A stretch of 64,000 nt of DNA from a virus: positions 108,671-172,670 of IMG/VR virus record IMGVR_UViG_3300022514_000030; one strand, written 5' to 3'. Positions 50,250-58,844 of this stretch are shown here, piece by piece (position 1 is the stretch's first letter; each line of letters starts with the position of its first letter). The notes under the pieces are model-generated. The model had not been told where the DNA came from and did not search any database. It saw nothing but the letters and a program-made list of their open reading frames with translations. A program made the translations under genes and the position numbers.

Positions 50250-50911
50250 ACCTTGTCGTCAAAATCCTGCTCCCCATTCTCATCTTAATCCTTCTGTTTG
50301 CCTCTGCTCGATCCTGTCCTGCACCGCCCGCTAAACGCAGTACAACTGTTGTAACTAACAACATGCCAGCCAGCAGCGGTGCAGACGGGACCGATGGAGG
50401 AGCCGAGCCTGACGAGAAAGCTGAGACTGACGAGAAAGCTGAGACTGACGAGAAAGCTGAGACTGATGAGAAAGCCGAGACCGACGAGAAAGCTGAGACT
50501 GATGAGCCGAGCTGTACAGTTACAGTTTCGCCAGCGCTACAGGTCAGCGAGGCAGATGTCTCATCCCGTCACGCGGATGAGCACAAGTCCAAGCCAGACC
50601 TGGTGGCGCAGTTCACGGTTACAGCCTATACGGCACATGATGCAGGTATGGATGGGCGCGGCATCACAGCTACCGGTACAAAAGCTACGTATGGGCGTAC
50701 GATAGCAGTCGATCCGCGCCTTATCCCCTACGGCTCCAAGGTGTATATCCCCGCGCTCCAAGACTGGCCCAATAAAGGCTGGTTCATAGCCGAGGACACC
50801 GGTGGGGCCATCAAGGGATACAAGCTGGACATCTTTATTCCGGACAGAGGTGCTGCACTACGGTTCGGCAGACAGCGCCTGGAAGCACACGTATACAAAC
50901 CTAAGGACTAG
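50246..50911 (+). CDS. Secreted 3D-domain protein with DEKAET repeats
   Basis: TTG 50246 overlaps the preceding stop codon and follows AAAAAGGAGC. Residues 1-20 form a signal or anchor helix, then Cys. Residues about 55-85 repeat DEKAET five times. Residues 120-221 form a 3D domain: T-A-Y-T-A-H, T-A-T-G-T, I-A-V-D-P, L-I-P-Y-G, ...A-E-D-T-G-G and L-D-I-F, with the three conserved Asp residues. Such domains resemble lytic transglycosylase folds of cell-wall and spore proteins; a cell-wall function is inferred. Confidence 0.82.
   Translation: MNLVVKILLPILILILLFASARSCPAPPAKRSTTVVTNNMPASSGADGTDGGAEPDEKAETDEKAETDEKAETDEKAETDEKAETDEPSCTVTVSPALQVSEADVSSRHADEHKSKPDLVAQFTVTAYTAHDAGMDGRGITATGTKATYGRTIAVDPRLIPYGSKVYIPALQDWPNKGWFIAEDTGGAIKGYKLDIFIPDRGAALRFGRQRLEAHVYKPKD
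50411..50500 (+). repeat. 18-base coding tandem repeat (DEKAET x5)
   Basis: Five in-frame copies of GACGAGAAAGCTGAGACT, with a few synonymous changes, in the linker of the 3D-domain gene. Confidence 0.88.
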
Positions 50912-50921
50912 GAGGGTGGTT

Positions 50922-51374
50922 ATGGCTGAAACTCAGTATCCAAGATTCGAGCTTGTATCAAACGCACGGCCGGGCGCCAAGCTTCCCACCAGAGCAGATG
51001 CCGGCAGTGCCGGCTATGACTTCTATCTTCCGGAAGACGTGGTGCTAAAGGCCGGCGAGGTAACTCTGGTCTTCACCGATGTTAAGGCTTATATGCCCAA
51101 GAACATGGTACTACTGATAACGATCAGGAGCTCGCTGGCAAAGCAGGGCATACTCATTGCTAACGCACCCGGTGTGGTTGATGCAACGTACTACAACAAT
51201 CCCACAAACGAGGGCAATATAGGTCTCCTGCTCTTCAATACCAACTCTGATGATGTGTTCCTCAGTGCAGGGACCAGGGTGGTCCAGGGGATATTTGCAG
51301 AGTACTACCTTGCTTCAAATGACAGTACTCTAAATGACGCCAGAACCGGCGGGTTTGGATCCTCAGGTGCATGA
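50922..51374 (+). CDS. dut: dUTPase (trimeric type)
   Basis: ATG 50922 follows TAGGAGGGTGGTT; 150 residues. Five dUTPase motifs: D-A-G-S-A-G-Y-D (I), I-R-S-S-L-A-K-Q-G (II), GVVDATYYNNPTNEGNIG (III), G-T-R-V-V-Q-G-I (IV) and T-G-G-F-G-S-S-G (V). It hydrolyses dUTP to dUMP, feeding ThyX and keeping uracil out of DNA. Confidence 0.93.
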   Translation: MAETQYPRFELVSNARPGAKLPTRADAGSAGYDFYLPEDVVLKAGEVTLVFTDVKAYMPKNMVLLITIRSSLAKQGILIANAPGVVDATYYNNPTNEGNIGLLLFNTNSDDVFLSAGTRVVQGIFAEYYLASNDSTLNDARTGGFGSSGA

Positions 51375-51398
51375 TATTGCGGTAAAGGAGGTATCGGT

Positions 51399-51821
51399 AT
51401 GCCAGCAACAAAGCATGTTTATCAGTTCAATCTAGTGGTATCTCAGGATGCGAGGTCTAACATACATGTCGACCTCAAGCAGTTCGTAGAGGAGCTGCGC
51501 GACAAACCTGTTTATACAATCCGCTCATACGAGAACGGGGAGATAGAATTCAGTCCCCGTCCGGTTGGCCAGGTCATTACCGTTATGACGAATGAGCAGA
51601 CAGGGGCCACAACAGCGCTCATCTCCCTGGACAGCTATATCAATCCCAAGCTGTTCACCATTGAGCCCCTGTTTGAGAAGTCCAGTGACGACGATACAGC
51701 GCGCTTGAACCGTCTCGTCTTAAGACCGGAATCACAGCCGGGCTTCATGTACTTCGTCCTGGATACAGAGGAATATCCAAGGGTTGAAGATATGTTTAGC
51801 GCCGATACACTGGACACATAA
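51399..51821 (+). CDS. Hypothetical protein, 140 aa
   Basis: ATG 51399 follows AAAGGAGGTATCGGT. Mixed, mainly beta; no motif recognised. Followed by a CCCGGGGC/GCCCCGGG hairpin (51828-51851). Confidence 0.55.
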   Translation: MPATKHVYQFNLVVSQDARSNIHVDLKQFVEELRDKPVYTIRSYENGEIEFSPRPVGQVITVMTNEQTGATTALISLDSYINPKLFTIEPLFEKSSDDDTARLNRLVLRPESQPGFMYFVLDTEEYPRVEDMFSADTLDT

Positions 51822-51827
51822 CTCAGT

Positions 51828-51851
51828 CCCGGGGCGCAGAGGTGCCCCGGG
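51828..51851 (+). terminator. GC-rich hairpin, possible terminator
   Basis: CCCGGGGC and GCCCCGGG, 8 bp, with a short loop. Only a weak T tract follows. Confidence 0.5.
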
Positions 51852-51877
51852 TATGTTTCTGAAAGGAGGTTTCGGTA

Positions 51878-54193
51878 TTGCGCATCCTGTTCTTCACTGA
51901 CACGCACATACGGTTTTTCTCGCCTGTCAATCGCAAGGACAATTTCCAGGAAGCCATCTTCACGAAGCTTGAAGAGGTTGTCCAAATCGCAAATGAGCAC
52001 AATGTTGACCTGGTAGTGCACGGTGGCGATCTGTTTGACAGATATGACGTCACAAACAAACTGCTTGGTCGCACGGCCGCACTGCTACGCCAGTTCAAGT
52101 GCCCCATATATGTCCTGCCGGGCAACCACGACATAGTGGGCTACTCGGTAGAAACTCTCCCCTCTACCTCGCTTGATGTCCTAGCCAAGAGCGGTGTTAT
52201 AAAGCTGCTGCTTGAACCGCAAGTGATAGACGATGTGCTCCTCTACCCTATTCCCTCCTCTGCTGATATACCGGAGTCTTCATACAGAATAGAGAGAGGT
52301 GCGGCCAGGGTTGTTGTGATTGTTGCCCACGACAATCTCCTACCCCAGCCGGTGCATAAAGATATCCCGCATAAGGTGATATCTGATTCCCTGTCCAATG
52401 CCGATATCGTGCTCTTGGGTCACTGGCATCCGGGCTGGCCGGAGCCGGTAAAAGCCGGTTCAACGCTGTACGTCAATCCCGGTTCGATTGCGCGTCTGGA
52501 CATCGGCCCTGGCTCGAGGGACAGGCGCGTACAGGTGGTACTGATAGACATCAACGATTCCGTATCCGTGCAGTATGTTCCCCTTTCCTCTGCCAGGCCC
52601 TATGACGAAGTGTTTGTTGAGGTATCCAGCAAGCACACAGCGGACCTTGAGGATGTAGGCAAGGCGATAAATACGGCGTCATCCGACATACCGGTAGTTG
52701 ATGTCTTTTCAATGCTTGCCGAGATGGACGTGCCGGATGAACTGCGTGCTGTCATCAACGAAAAGCTGGACACAACCAGTCAGGCGTCAGATGCCTGTTG
52801 GACATCGGACCTGGTGCACATATCGGAAGTTGAGCTTACCAACTTCCAGAGCCACGCTGATACTAAACTGAGATTAGCACCCGGGCTCAATGTCATAGTT
52901 GGCCCAAGTGACAGTGGCAAGAGTGCTGTCCTTCGGGCGCTGTGGTGGCTGTTCTACAATAAACCCAAGGGTGCAGACTTTGTGCGGATAGGCAGTAAGA
53001 GCGCATCGGTAAAAGCTGTATTCTCAAGCGGGTCGTACATTGAGCGTTCAAGGACGCGGTCGTCATCGGGAAGCTATACCTATCGCGTTCCCGGTTCAGA
53101 GCCGGTGGAGCTTAAAGGGTTTGGCTCGACGCTCCCGCCAGAGGTAGTATCAATACACAAGACGCCGCTTCTTACCATTGCCGGCGAGGATGTTTCGATA
53201 AACATAGCCCGTCAGTTTGACCCGCCGTTTATGCTGGGCTCGGGCCCGTCGTTCACCATATCCCTGCTTGATGTTATGACGCGCAATGACGTAGTGTTTG
53301 AGGCTATAAAGCAGCTTAAGGCAGAGCTGCAGGCAACCAAGACCGTACTGCCGCAGTACCAAGAGCTGCTTGACAAACAGAACAAAGCGATAGCCTCTTT
53401 AGAGCAGTTGCTTTCTCTGTCGGACCGTGTCGAACAGATTGAGCATGAGCTTATGCGACTGGTGGACGATTGCCGCAAACTGATACGTATACGTGATTTG
53501 TATAATGGGTGGATTAAGTTGAAAGAAAGCTCGGCGGAACGGCTCCAGGCGCTTCAGGAGCTTCAGGCAAAAGCTGAGCGGCTGGATCGAATGTTGCAGG
53601 AAGCGGAGCGCGCCGCGGCACTGCTCAGCTCCAAGCACGTACCGTTTGCGCAGGGCTATAACCAGCGCATTGCCCAGCTGAGACGACTGCTGCCGCAGCT
53701 CTCCACAGCCCAGCTCGCAAATGCGTACAAGTGCTACGTTGAGCTTATAAGTGAGCTGAACGTGTGTCCGCTGTGCGGCGGCGTGGTAAACACCTCAGGC
53801 ATCATATCCGAGATAACATCGCAGTATGAGGCAATTGTAGACCAGGTCAACAGAATTGCAAAGGAGGTCATGGGAATGACGGCAAAGGAGATTAAGACCG
53901 CCGGCGACGACGTCATGCTAAAGGTCAGGGCACTCAGGTCGAACTTTGAGTCGGCATGCGCCAACCTCAACTCCGCAATAGCGGTCGCCGCTGCTAACAT
54001 AGACGAAGCGAAGAAGCTTGAGCAGCAGTGTCAGGAGGAGTTTGGTGTTGACATTACACAGTTCGAGACGCTCATGAATGACATGCAGAAGAGCATTGAG
54101 CAGCAGCTCGGGCGTATCCAGCAGGAGCTTGAACAGCTCAAGCAGCAGTACACGGCTCTTCTTTCTTCGGTCAAGGAACAGGGGGTGTTGTAA
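51878..54193 (+). CDS. Mre11 (SbcD)-Rad50 N-terminal half fusion, 771 aa
   Basis: TTG 51878 follows GAAAGGAGGTTTCGGTA. Residues 1-230 are an Mre11/SbcD phosphodiesterase: D-T-H (8-10), G-G-D-L-F-D (49-54), G-N-H-D (82-85), A-H-D and G-H-W-H. From about 312 a Rad50/SbcC ATPase N-lobe starts: F-Q-S-H and Walker A GPSDSGKS (342-349). A coiled coil follows, with a zinc hook CPLC at 630-633 and a return helix to the end. The C-terminal ATPase lobe is encoded separately by the next gene. Normally Mre11 and Rad50 are two complete proteins. Confidence 0.88.
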   Translation: MRILFFTDTHIRFFSPVNRKDNFQEAIFTKLEEVVQIANEHNVDLVVHGGDLFDRYDVTNKLLGRTAALLRQFKCPIYVLPGNHDIVGYSVETLPSTSLDVLAKSGVIKLLLEPQVIDDVLLYPIPSSADIPESSYRIERGAARVVVIVAHDNLLPQPVHKDIPHKVISDSLSNADIVLLGHWHPGWPEPVKAGSTLYVNPGSIARLDIGPGSRDRRVQVVLIDINDSVSVQYVPLSSARPYDEVFVEVSSKHTADLEDVGKAINTASSDIPVVDVFSMLAEMDVPDELRAVINEKLDTTSQASDACWTSDLVHISEVELTNFQSHADTKLRLAPGLNVIVGPSDSGKSAVLRALWWLFYNKPKGADFVRIGSKSASVKAVFSSGSYIERSRTRSSSGSYTYRVPGSEPVELKGFGSTLPPEVVSIHKTPLLTIAGEDVSINIARQFDPPFMLGSGPSFTISLLDVMTRNDVVFEAIKQLKAELQATKTVLPQYQELLDKQNKAIASLEQLLSLSDRVEQIEHELMRLVDDCRKLIRIRDLYNGWIKLKESSAERLQALQELQAKAERLDRMLQEAERAAALLSSKHVPFAQGYNQRIAQLRRLLPQLSTAQLANAYKCYVELISELNVCPLCGGVVNTSGIISEITSQYEAIVDQVNRIAKEVMGMTAKEIKTAGDDVMLKVRALRSNFESACANLNSAIAVAAANIDEAKKLEQQCQEEFGVDITQFETLMNDMQKSIEQQLGRIQQELEQLKQQYTALLSSVKEQGVL

Positions 54194-54194
54194 G

Positions 54195-54863
54195 GTGGAC
54201 GAACTGCTTACACATATAGAGAAGCTCAAATCGGAGCTGGACGGCATGCGCGCCGTCCTTTCCCACTACTCCGACTCACTCTCTTCTGTTCGAACAAAGA
54301 GAGATGAGCTGAAGACTCAAATCGACTCCCTTGAGCAAAGGGTTGATGCTCTGCAGCGCGCTTCAGCACTGCTTCAGTCGTTGAGCAACCTCTCACGCGA
54401 GCGCGTGTCCAAACACCTGAGCGAGATCGTATCCACTGCACTCCAGTACGTCTACGGTTCAGACTTCAAGTTCGAGCTGGAGCTTGTCACGGACAAGCGC
54501 GGTAACACCACTGTTGAGTACTATGTCACAAGCGGTGATGGGATACGTACCAGGCCGCAGGACTCACGCGGCGGTGGTGTGGTGGACGTGATAAGCATAG
54601 CCTTGCGGATAGGCGTCCTGCTGCTTATGAACAATCCTCCCCTGCCGGGGCCCATCATCCTGGACGAGCCGGGCAGGCACCTCGATCAGGAGTCTGCTGT
54701 GAGGTTTGCCGAGTTCCTCAAGTACATCTCTTCCACCACTGGGAGGCAGTTCATAGTGGTCACGCACCACGAGGCAATGCTGCCGTACGCTGATGCGGCA
54801 TATGTTATCGAAAAGTCGGGTGATATCTCAACAGTGTCGGAGGTTGATGTCAATGGCGGCTAA
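54195..54863 (+). CDS. Separate Rad50/SbcC C-terminal ATPase lobe, 222 aa
   Basis: GTG 54195 begins one base after the TAA of the fusion gene. Residues 1-85 are coiled coil. Then come the signature-like R-G-G-G-V-V-D-V-I-S-I and Walker B I-I-L-D-E-P-G-R-H-L-D, followed by V-V-T-H-H-E (H-loop). It lacks Walker A and so must pair with the upstream fusion to form complete ABC-type ATPase sites. Confidence 0.88.
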   Translation: MDELLTHIEKLKSELDGMRAVLSHYSDSLSSVRTKRDELKTQIDSLEQRVDALQRASALLQSLSNLSRERVSKHLSEIVSTALQYVYGSDFKFELELVTDKRGNTTVEYYVTSGDGIRTRPQDSRGGGVVDVISIALRIGVLLLMNNPPLPGPIILDEPGRHLDQESAVRFAEFLKYISSTTGRQFIVVTHHEAMLPYADAAYVIEKSGDISTVSEVDVNGG

Positions 54864-55038
54864 GACCTACCGCCGGGTTGAGCCGGCGTACAGAAAGGAT
54901 GGCAAGTATGTCTGTCCCGAGTGCCTGTCCAGGCAGAGCCTTGAGATTGTCAACTACAACACGAAAGACAAGCTGTTTCTATTCGTCATACGCTGCAAGA
55001 AATGCTGCACTGAATTCCAGGTCTTAAAAGACGTATGA
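54853..55038 (+). CDS. Small zinc-ribbon protein, 61 aa
   Basis: ATG 54853 (or 54847) overlaps the end of the Rad50 C-lobe gene after GGAGGTTGATGTC. C-P-E-C near residue 20 and C-K-K-C-C near residue 50 form a zinc ribbon. Confidence 0.6.
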   Translation: MAAKTYRRVEPAYRKDGKYVCPECLSRQSLEIVNYNTKDKLFLFVIRCKKCCTEFQVLKDV

Positions 55039-55053
55039 GGAAGGAGAGCAGCT

Positions 55054-55572
55054 ATGTGGCGCTGCTACAAGCGCCGGGAATCGTACGGTTTCCCCGGGCT
55101 ACCTACTCTATACACAGTTATCGTTAGGTTTTACCTGGACAGAAACGGCAACCCTGTGCACCACAGCCTCGACGGCCCGGCGGCAGTAGTGATTAACGAT
55201 AAGGGTGAAGTTATACACGAACAATATCTGATAGAAGGCCGCTTGATACGCAAAGATCAGTTCTTTAAGGAGGTATGCAAGCTTATGGCACGTACGCGAT
55301 GTCCACTGTGCAGGGCAGCAACAGATATAGACCTGGACACTGTTGAGACGGACACCATACAGTGCCCGGTATGCGGTGAAACGACCGATACTGCTCTATG
55401 GCGCGAGGCCAACCGTGATCCGTACGCATTCTTCGACGCGCAGGACTTGTGCGACTGTGGCGGCGAGTTTTGGTACACCATCTCTAACGACAACTCGCCA
55501 TGTATTAAATGCGACAGATGCGGCAAAGTCCGAGATCCACGGAAAGGAGCTGGTATACTTGGGACGGAGTAA
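55054..55572 (+). CDS. Multi-zinc-ribbon protein, 172 aa
   Basis: ATG 55054. Residues 1-75 contain a beta domain with VRFYLDRNGNPVHHSLDGPA. After that come three Cys pair sets: C-P-L-C, C-P-V-C, C-D-C-G and C-I-K-C-D-R-C. A nucleic-acid or protein adaptor is likely; not identified. Confidence 0.6.
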   Translation: MWRCYKRRESYGFPGLPTLYTVIVRFYLDRNGNPVHHSLDGPAAVVINDKGEVIHEQYLIEGRLIRKDQFFKEVCKLMARTRCPLCRAATDIDLDTVETDTIQCPVCGETTDTALWREANRDPYAFFDAQDLCDCGGEFWYTISNDNSPCIKCDRCGKVRDPRKGAGILGTE

Positions 55573-56068
55573 CAGTACCAAAAAGGCTAAGCTCTATGTG
55601 TTCCCAGGTACTAAGGAGGATAACACCGGCATGTCGGGGCCGGTGTGGAAGTCACCACGGCTCTACCGCTGTAAGGATTGCGGCAATACCAGGCTGTTTT
55701 ACGGCCATACCGTTGTTCCTGCCGTGCTTACCGTAGCAGCCGTCAGTCCGTTTCACTATGACGTAATGGAATATGCCATTCCGGAAGAGGAAGAGGTCGA
55801 TCATGTGGTAACCACGTGTGCGGAGTGCGGCTCGTCAGATGTGGAGACGTACGAAGTCGATGTCAAGACTATGGCTATACACAATGTCGCTGATAAAGAA
55901 GGTGTATGGTCACACCTTATGCTCAAGACCGACGCGCTGCCGCCGCACGAACGTGATGTGGTGCGCGGTGCAGACGGTAACTGGTACGTAGGCTGCGAGC
56001 GCACTCGTGATTATCTCCTGTTCGGTAGGTTCCAGGAGCAGAACAAAGACCGGGACGAAAAAGAGTAA
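55559..56068 (+). CDS. Zinc-ribbon hypothetical protein, 169 aa
   Basis: TTG 55559 follows AAAGGAGCTGGTATAC and overlaps the preceding gene by 14 bases. C-K-D-C-G near residue 38 and C-A-E-C-G near residue 88 form a ribbon around a long insert. Unrecognised. Confidence 0.58.
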   Translation: MGRSNSTKKAKLYVFPGTKEDNTGMSGPVWKSPRLYRCKDCGNTRLFYGHTVVPAVLTVAAVSPFHYDVMEYAIPEEEEVDHVVTTCAECGSSDVETYEVDVKTMAIHNVADKEGVWSHLMLKTDALPPHERDVVRGADGNWYVGCERTRDYLLFGRFQEQNKDRDEKE

Positions 56069-56076
56069 GCAAACAC

Positions 56077-56105
56077 TTGTTCGTGTTTCGATATTGTGAT
56101 ATAAT
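56077..56105 (+). promoter_or_regulatory. Promoter of dnaG
   Basis: TTGTTC (56077-56082), 17-base spacer containing a GTGTTTC variant (56083-56089), TATAAT (56100-56105). Confidence 0.75.
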
Positions 56106-56123
56106 TAGCGGGAGGGGTGTCGC

Positions 56124-57314
56124 GTGAATCTGGCGCAGCTGAAAGACGAGGTCAAGAACCGGGTAGACATTGTAAAGCTTATAGGCGAGACGGTGGAGCT
56201 GAAACGAATGGGCAGCCTTTACGTGGGAATATGTCCTTTCCCGCACGGCTACAAGAACGGCAGGCCGGTTTATGACAGTAAGCCGAGCCTTACCGTGTAT
56301 CCCGAGCAGCAGACGTACTACTGCTACGGCTGCGGTGCCGGTGACGGCGTGAGCGTCAACGGCGGAGCAAGTGACGTGATAGGCTGGATACAAAACCTGC
56401 ACGGCGTGGATTTCAAAACAGCACTGTATTTCCTTGCCGACTATGCTGGCATTCCCTGCTCGCCTGTTGAGCCTACGGGCAAGGAAGATGTTATTGCTAG
56501 GCTACAGGAAACTACACGCCGCGATCTGGAGTACCGACAAAACCTGCTGTCGAACAAGGAGGTTCTTGATTACCTTGCCAGCCGTGGTGTAGATGAGGAG
56601 TTGATACACTACGGCAGACTCGGGCTGGTGCGTGATACCGGCAGTTCGCTCCTGGACGGTCGCCTATCTTTCGGTATTGCCTCGATCTCCAATCCGGAAT
56701 ACACGGCAGGTATGGCGTACAGAGCTTTGGACGGCTCACTCCCGAAGTACGTTAACGACAGATTGAGCCCTGCCTTCAACCGCCGCAGCTCACTCTATCT
56801 GTTTGCACAAAACCTGGAGTACATAAAGTCCTCCAGAAGAGTCGTCTTGGTTGAAGGCTACTTTGACGCTCTTGTACTGTATAAGGCCGGCATCAAAGAT
56901 GTCTGCTCATCACTCGGCACACTGGTCACGCAGGACCAGGTGTCGATTATAAGCCGCTACGCTAAAGAGGTGGTTGTGTGGTTTGATGGTGACCACGCGG
57001 GTATGCAGGCAACGCTCAGAGCTGTGCAGATGCTCATCAAGGCAGGCGTGAAGGCGCATGTCATCAATGTCCCGGGGCTGGATCCTGACGGATTTGCATT
57101 GTCGTATCAGGGAGGCCTGGCGCGGTTTATAGACAATGAGAAGCAGTACGCACTTGATTGGCTGTTACAGCTTGCCGCGAAGGAATACGCGGCAATTGCC
57201 GAGGAAAAACTACGCATTATGAAGATGCTCAGCCCTGTGCTTCAAAGTGTGCAGGACCCGCTCGAGCTGGCGATATACAGTAGTAAGGTGAAGGATATTC
57301 TTGGGACATGTTGA
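56124..57314 (+). CDS. dnaG: DnaG-type primase
   Basis: GTG 56124 follows GGGAGGGGTGTCGC; 396 residues. N-terminal CHC2-type zinc finger (C-P-F-P-H, then Y-Y-C-Y-G-C-G), the RNA polymerase domain, and a TOPRIM core (V-L-V-E-G-Y-F-D-A, V-V-W-F-D-G-D-H-A-G). It is shorter than host DnaG because the C-terminal helicase-binding domain is missing. Makes RNA primers for lagging-strand synthesis. Confidence 0.92.
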   Translation: MNLAQLKDEVKNRVDIVKLIGETVELKRMGSLYVGICPFPHGYKNGRPVYDSKPSLTVYPEQQTYYCYGCGAGDGVSVNGGASDVIGWIQNLHGVDFKTALYFLADYAGIPCSPVEPTGKEDVIARLQETTRRDLEYRQNLLSNKEVLDYLASRGVDEELIHYGRLGLVRDTGSSLLDGRLSFGIASISNPEYTAGMAYRALDGSLPKYVNDRLSPAFNRRSSLYLFAQNLEYIKSSRRVVLVEGYFDALVLYKAGIKDVCSSLGTLVTQDQVSIISRYAKEVVVWFDGDHAGMQATLRAVQMLIKAGVKAHVINVPGLDPDGFALSYQGGLARFIDNEKQYALDWLLQLAAKEYAAIAEEKLRIMKMLSPVLQSVQDPLELAIYSSKVKDILGTC

Positions 57315-57339
57315 CTTCGTGTTCCTCAAATGTTATAAT
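57311..57339 (+). promoter_or_regulatory. Promoter with GTGTTCC variant box
   Basis: TTGACT (57311-57316), 17-base spacer with GTGTTCC (57319-57325) 8 bases before TATAAT (57334-57339). It overlaps the stop of dnaG. Confidence 0.8.
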
Positions 57340-57439
57340 ATGCTTAACGGGGTAACTTCCTATGCAAGGTTAGTCCTCTGTTAGCAGAGAGATATGGGAA
57401 GGGGGTTTGGTTACTTTAAACAGCTAGGAGGTCGAAATT

Positions 57440-57964
57440 ATGAGCAGGGGTGTTGTTAAGACTTTAGCCGCAAATACCACCTCCATGACGATACTGGAGG
57501 CGCTGCGGCAAAACAGCATTAACGGTAGGGTAAAGATATCGGTGCGAGACCTATCCCAGATCACGGGGCATTCACATTCTACTGTACATCGTGCACTGCA
57601 GCGGTTGCGTTTTGAGGGCTGGATAGACATTATACCATCGGACAGAGTAAACGAGCCTGATACCATCGTTATCAAGCGCAAGCCTGACACAGTCCAGTCT
57701 TTGACGGAAAAGCTGACGCACGTCATGCAGCAGATGGAAGCTAACATGGAAGAGGCGCTGTCTATTATTCCAGTTCTGTACCAGGCCGTCTCGGCCTCAA
57801 AGACACGTTCCTCAGACGAAGTGCTATCCCTTCTACGCGATGCCGTTGCCAGCTGCAGTATGCTCCCCGGTAACTTATGCAGTGTCGTCTTTGACCTCTC
57901 CAAACTGCCACCAGATGTTGCACGCTACATCTCCTCTTTAGGGAGGGCTGATGATAACGACTAA
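57440..57964 (+). CDS. Winged-helix DNA-binding protein, 174 aa
   Basis: ATG 57440 follows GCTAGGAGGTCGAAATT. Residues 25-75 contain VRDLSQITGHSHSTVHRALQRLRFEGWI, a winged helix-turn-helix. A coiled segment (85-115) probably mediates oligomerisation. It may regulate this gene set or act in replication. Confidence 0.72.
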   Translation: MSRGVVKTLAANTTSMTILEALRQNSINGRVKISVRDLSQITGHSHSTVHRALQRLRFEGWIDIIPSDRVNEPDTIVIKRKPDTVQSLTEKLTHVMQQMEANMEEALSIIPVLYQAVSASKTRSSDEVLSLLRDAVASCSMLPGNLCSVVFDLSKLPPDVARYISSLGRADDND

Positions 57965-57978
57965 AGGGGGAGTAATAG

Positions 57979-58488
57979 GTGATAGTAGATCTGGAGTACG
58001 AGACATTCTCACATCTCTTACACTGTGATATGCGCATCACACGCTGTTCCAACTATACTAATGCCCTGGTGTCCAACCTCATCAGGTACTCTGGTGAGAT
58101 GGAAGAGCTGCTGGACACCAGGTTGTACGTAAGGGATTATTTTTCACAGGTAATCAGACTGCTGCCGTACCATGTGTCGCTGGCAGATGCCATCTCTAAA
58201 CACTCCCATGATATCCTTGTACCAGATCTCATCTATGCATCACCCGAGGCTCTGCCAGGGCTCAATATTCTAACTGACATATTCCCCTTTGTTGAGTACA
58301 AGCTTTTCAGGTCCATCTACGATATGGAAAAGGAGGTACTGCGTCTCAATGGAAAAGAACTGGGAGAACAAGGTTCAGGAGATAACCTCTCAGATCGAGT
58401 CCTTGTACATACCTTCCGACCCATCCCCATCGACATTGATTGCGCTGCAGAGCAATTTAGACAGGTTGCAAACATCACTCAGCCTTGA
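57979..58488 (+). CDS. Hypothetical protein, 169 aa
   Basis: GTG 57979 follows AAAGGGGGAGTAATAG. Helical, with Cys and His residues near the start (HLLHCDMRITRC). Its last 140 bases overlap the next gene in another frame, an unusually long overlap for this genome; the C-terminus after residue about 120 may be a frame artefact. Confidence 0.48.
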   Translation: MIVDLEYETFSHLLHCDMRITRCSNYTNALVSNLIRYSGEMEELLDTRLYVRDYFSQVIRLLPYHVSLADAISKHSHDILVPDLIYASPEALPGLNILTDIFPFVEYKLFRSIYDMEKEVLRLNGKELGEQGSGDNLSDRVLVHTFRPIPIDIDCAAEQFRQVANITQP

Positions 58489-58834
58489 GCACACGCTGCT
58501 CAAGGCTGAGCTGTCTTCACTGAAAGAGCAGCTCAAGGTCCGGTCCAAGATTCTCTACCTTGAGGTCAAGGACCAGGCAAAGACCGAGAAAGAACGGGAG
58601 GCACTCGTCTACAAGAGATTGATGGAAGACTTCAGGTACGGCGAATACGACGTGTTCACCGCCGTCAGTATTCTTGAAGGCCAGGTTGCATTCCTAGAGA
58701 CTGCACTTTCGCTTATATCCTCCAAGACACAAAGGCTGATAACCATTCTTGGATCCATGAAGCTGGAACAAGCTATTATCTCCGCTGACCAAGCTGTTTC
58801 ATCAAACGTATCCAAAATGGCACGTACAGCATGA
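58349..58834 (+). CDS. Coiled-coil protein, 161 aa
   Basis: ATG 58349 follows AAAAGGAGGTACTGCGTCTC. Almost wholly helical with heptads (LSLEHTLLKAELSSLKEQ). Structural role inferred only. Confidence 0.55.
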   Translation: MEKNWENKVQEITSQIESLYIPSDPSPSTLIALQSNLDRLQTSLSLEHTLLKAELSSLKEQLKVRSKILYLEVKDQAKTEKEREALVYKRLMEDFRYGEYDVFTAVSILEGQVAFLETALSLISSKTQRLITILGSMKLEQAIISADQAVSSNVSKMARTA

Positions 58835-58844
58835 GGTGTTCTTC

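Noticed and set aside
50411-50500. CRISPR array or satellite at the 18-base repeats
   Set aside because: The repeats are contiguous, in frame and encode DEKAET in a linker. No spacers are present anywhere in the window.
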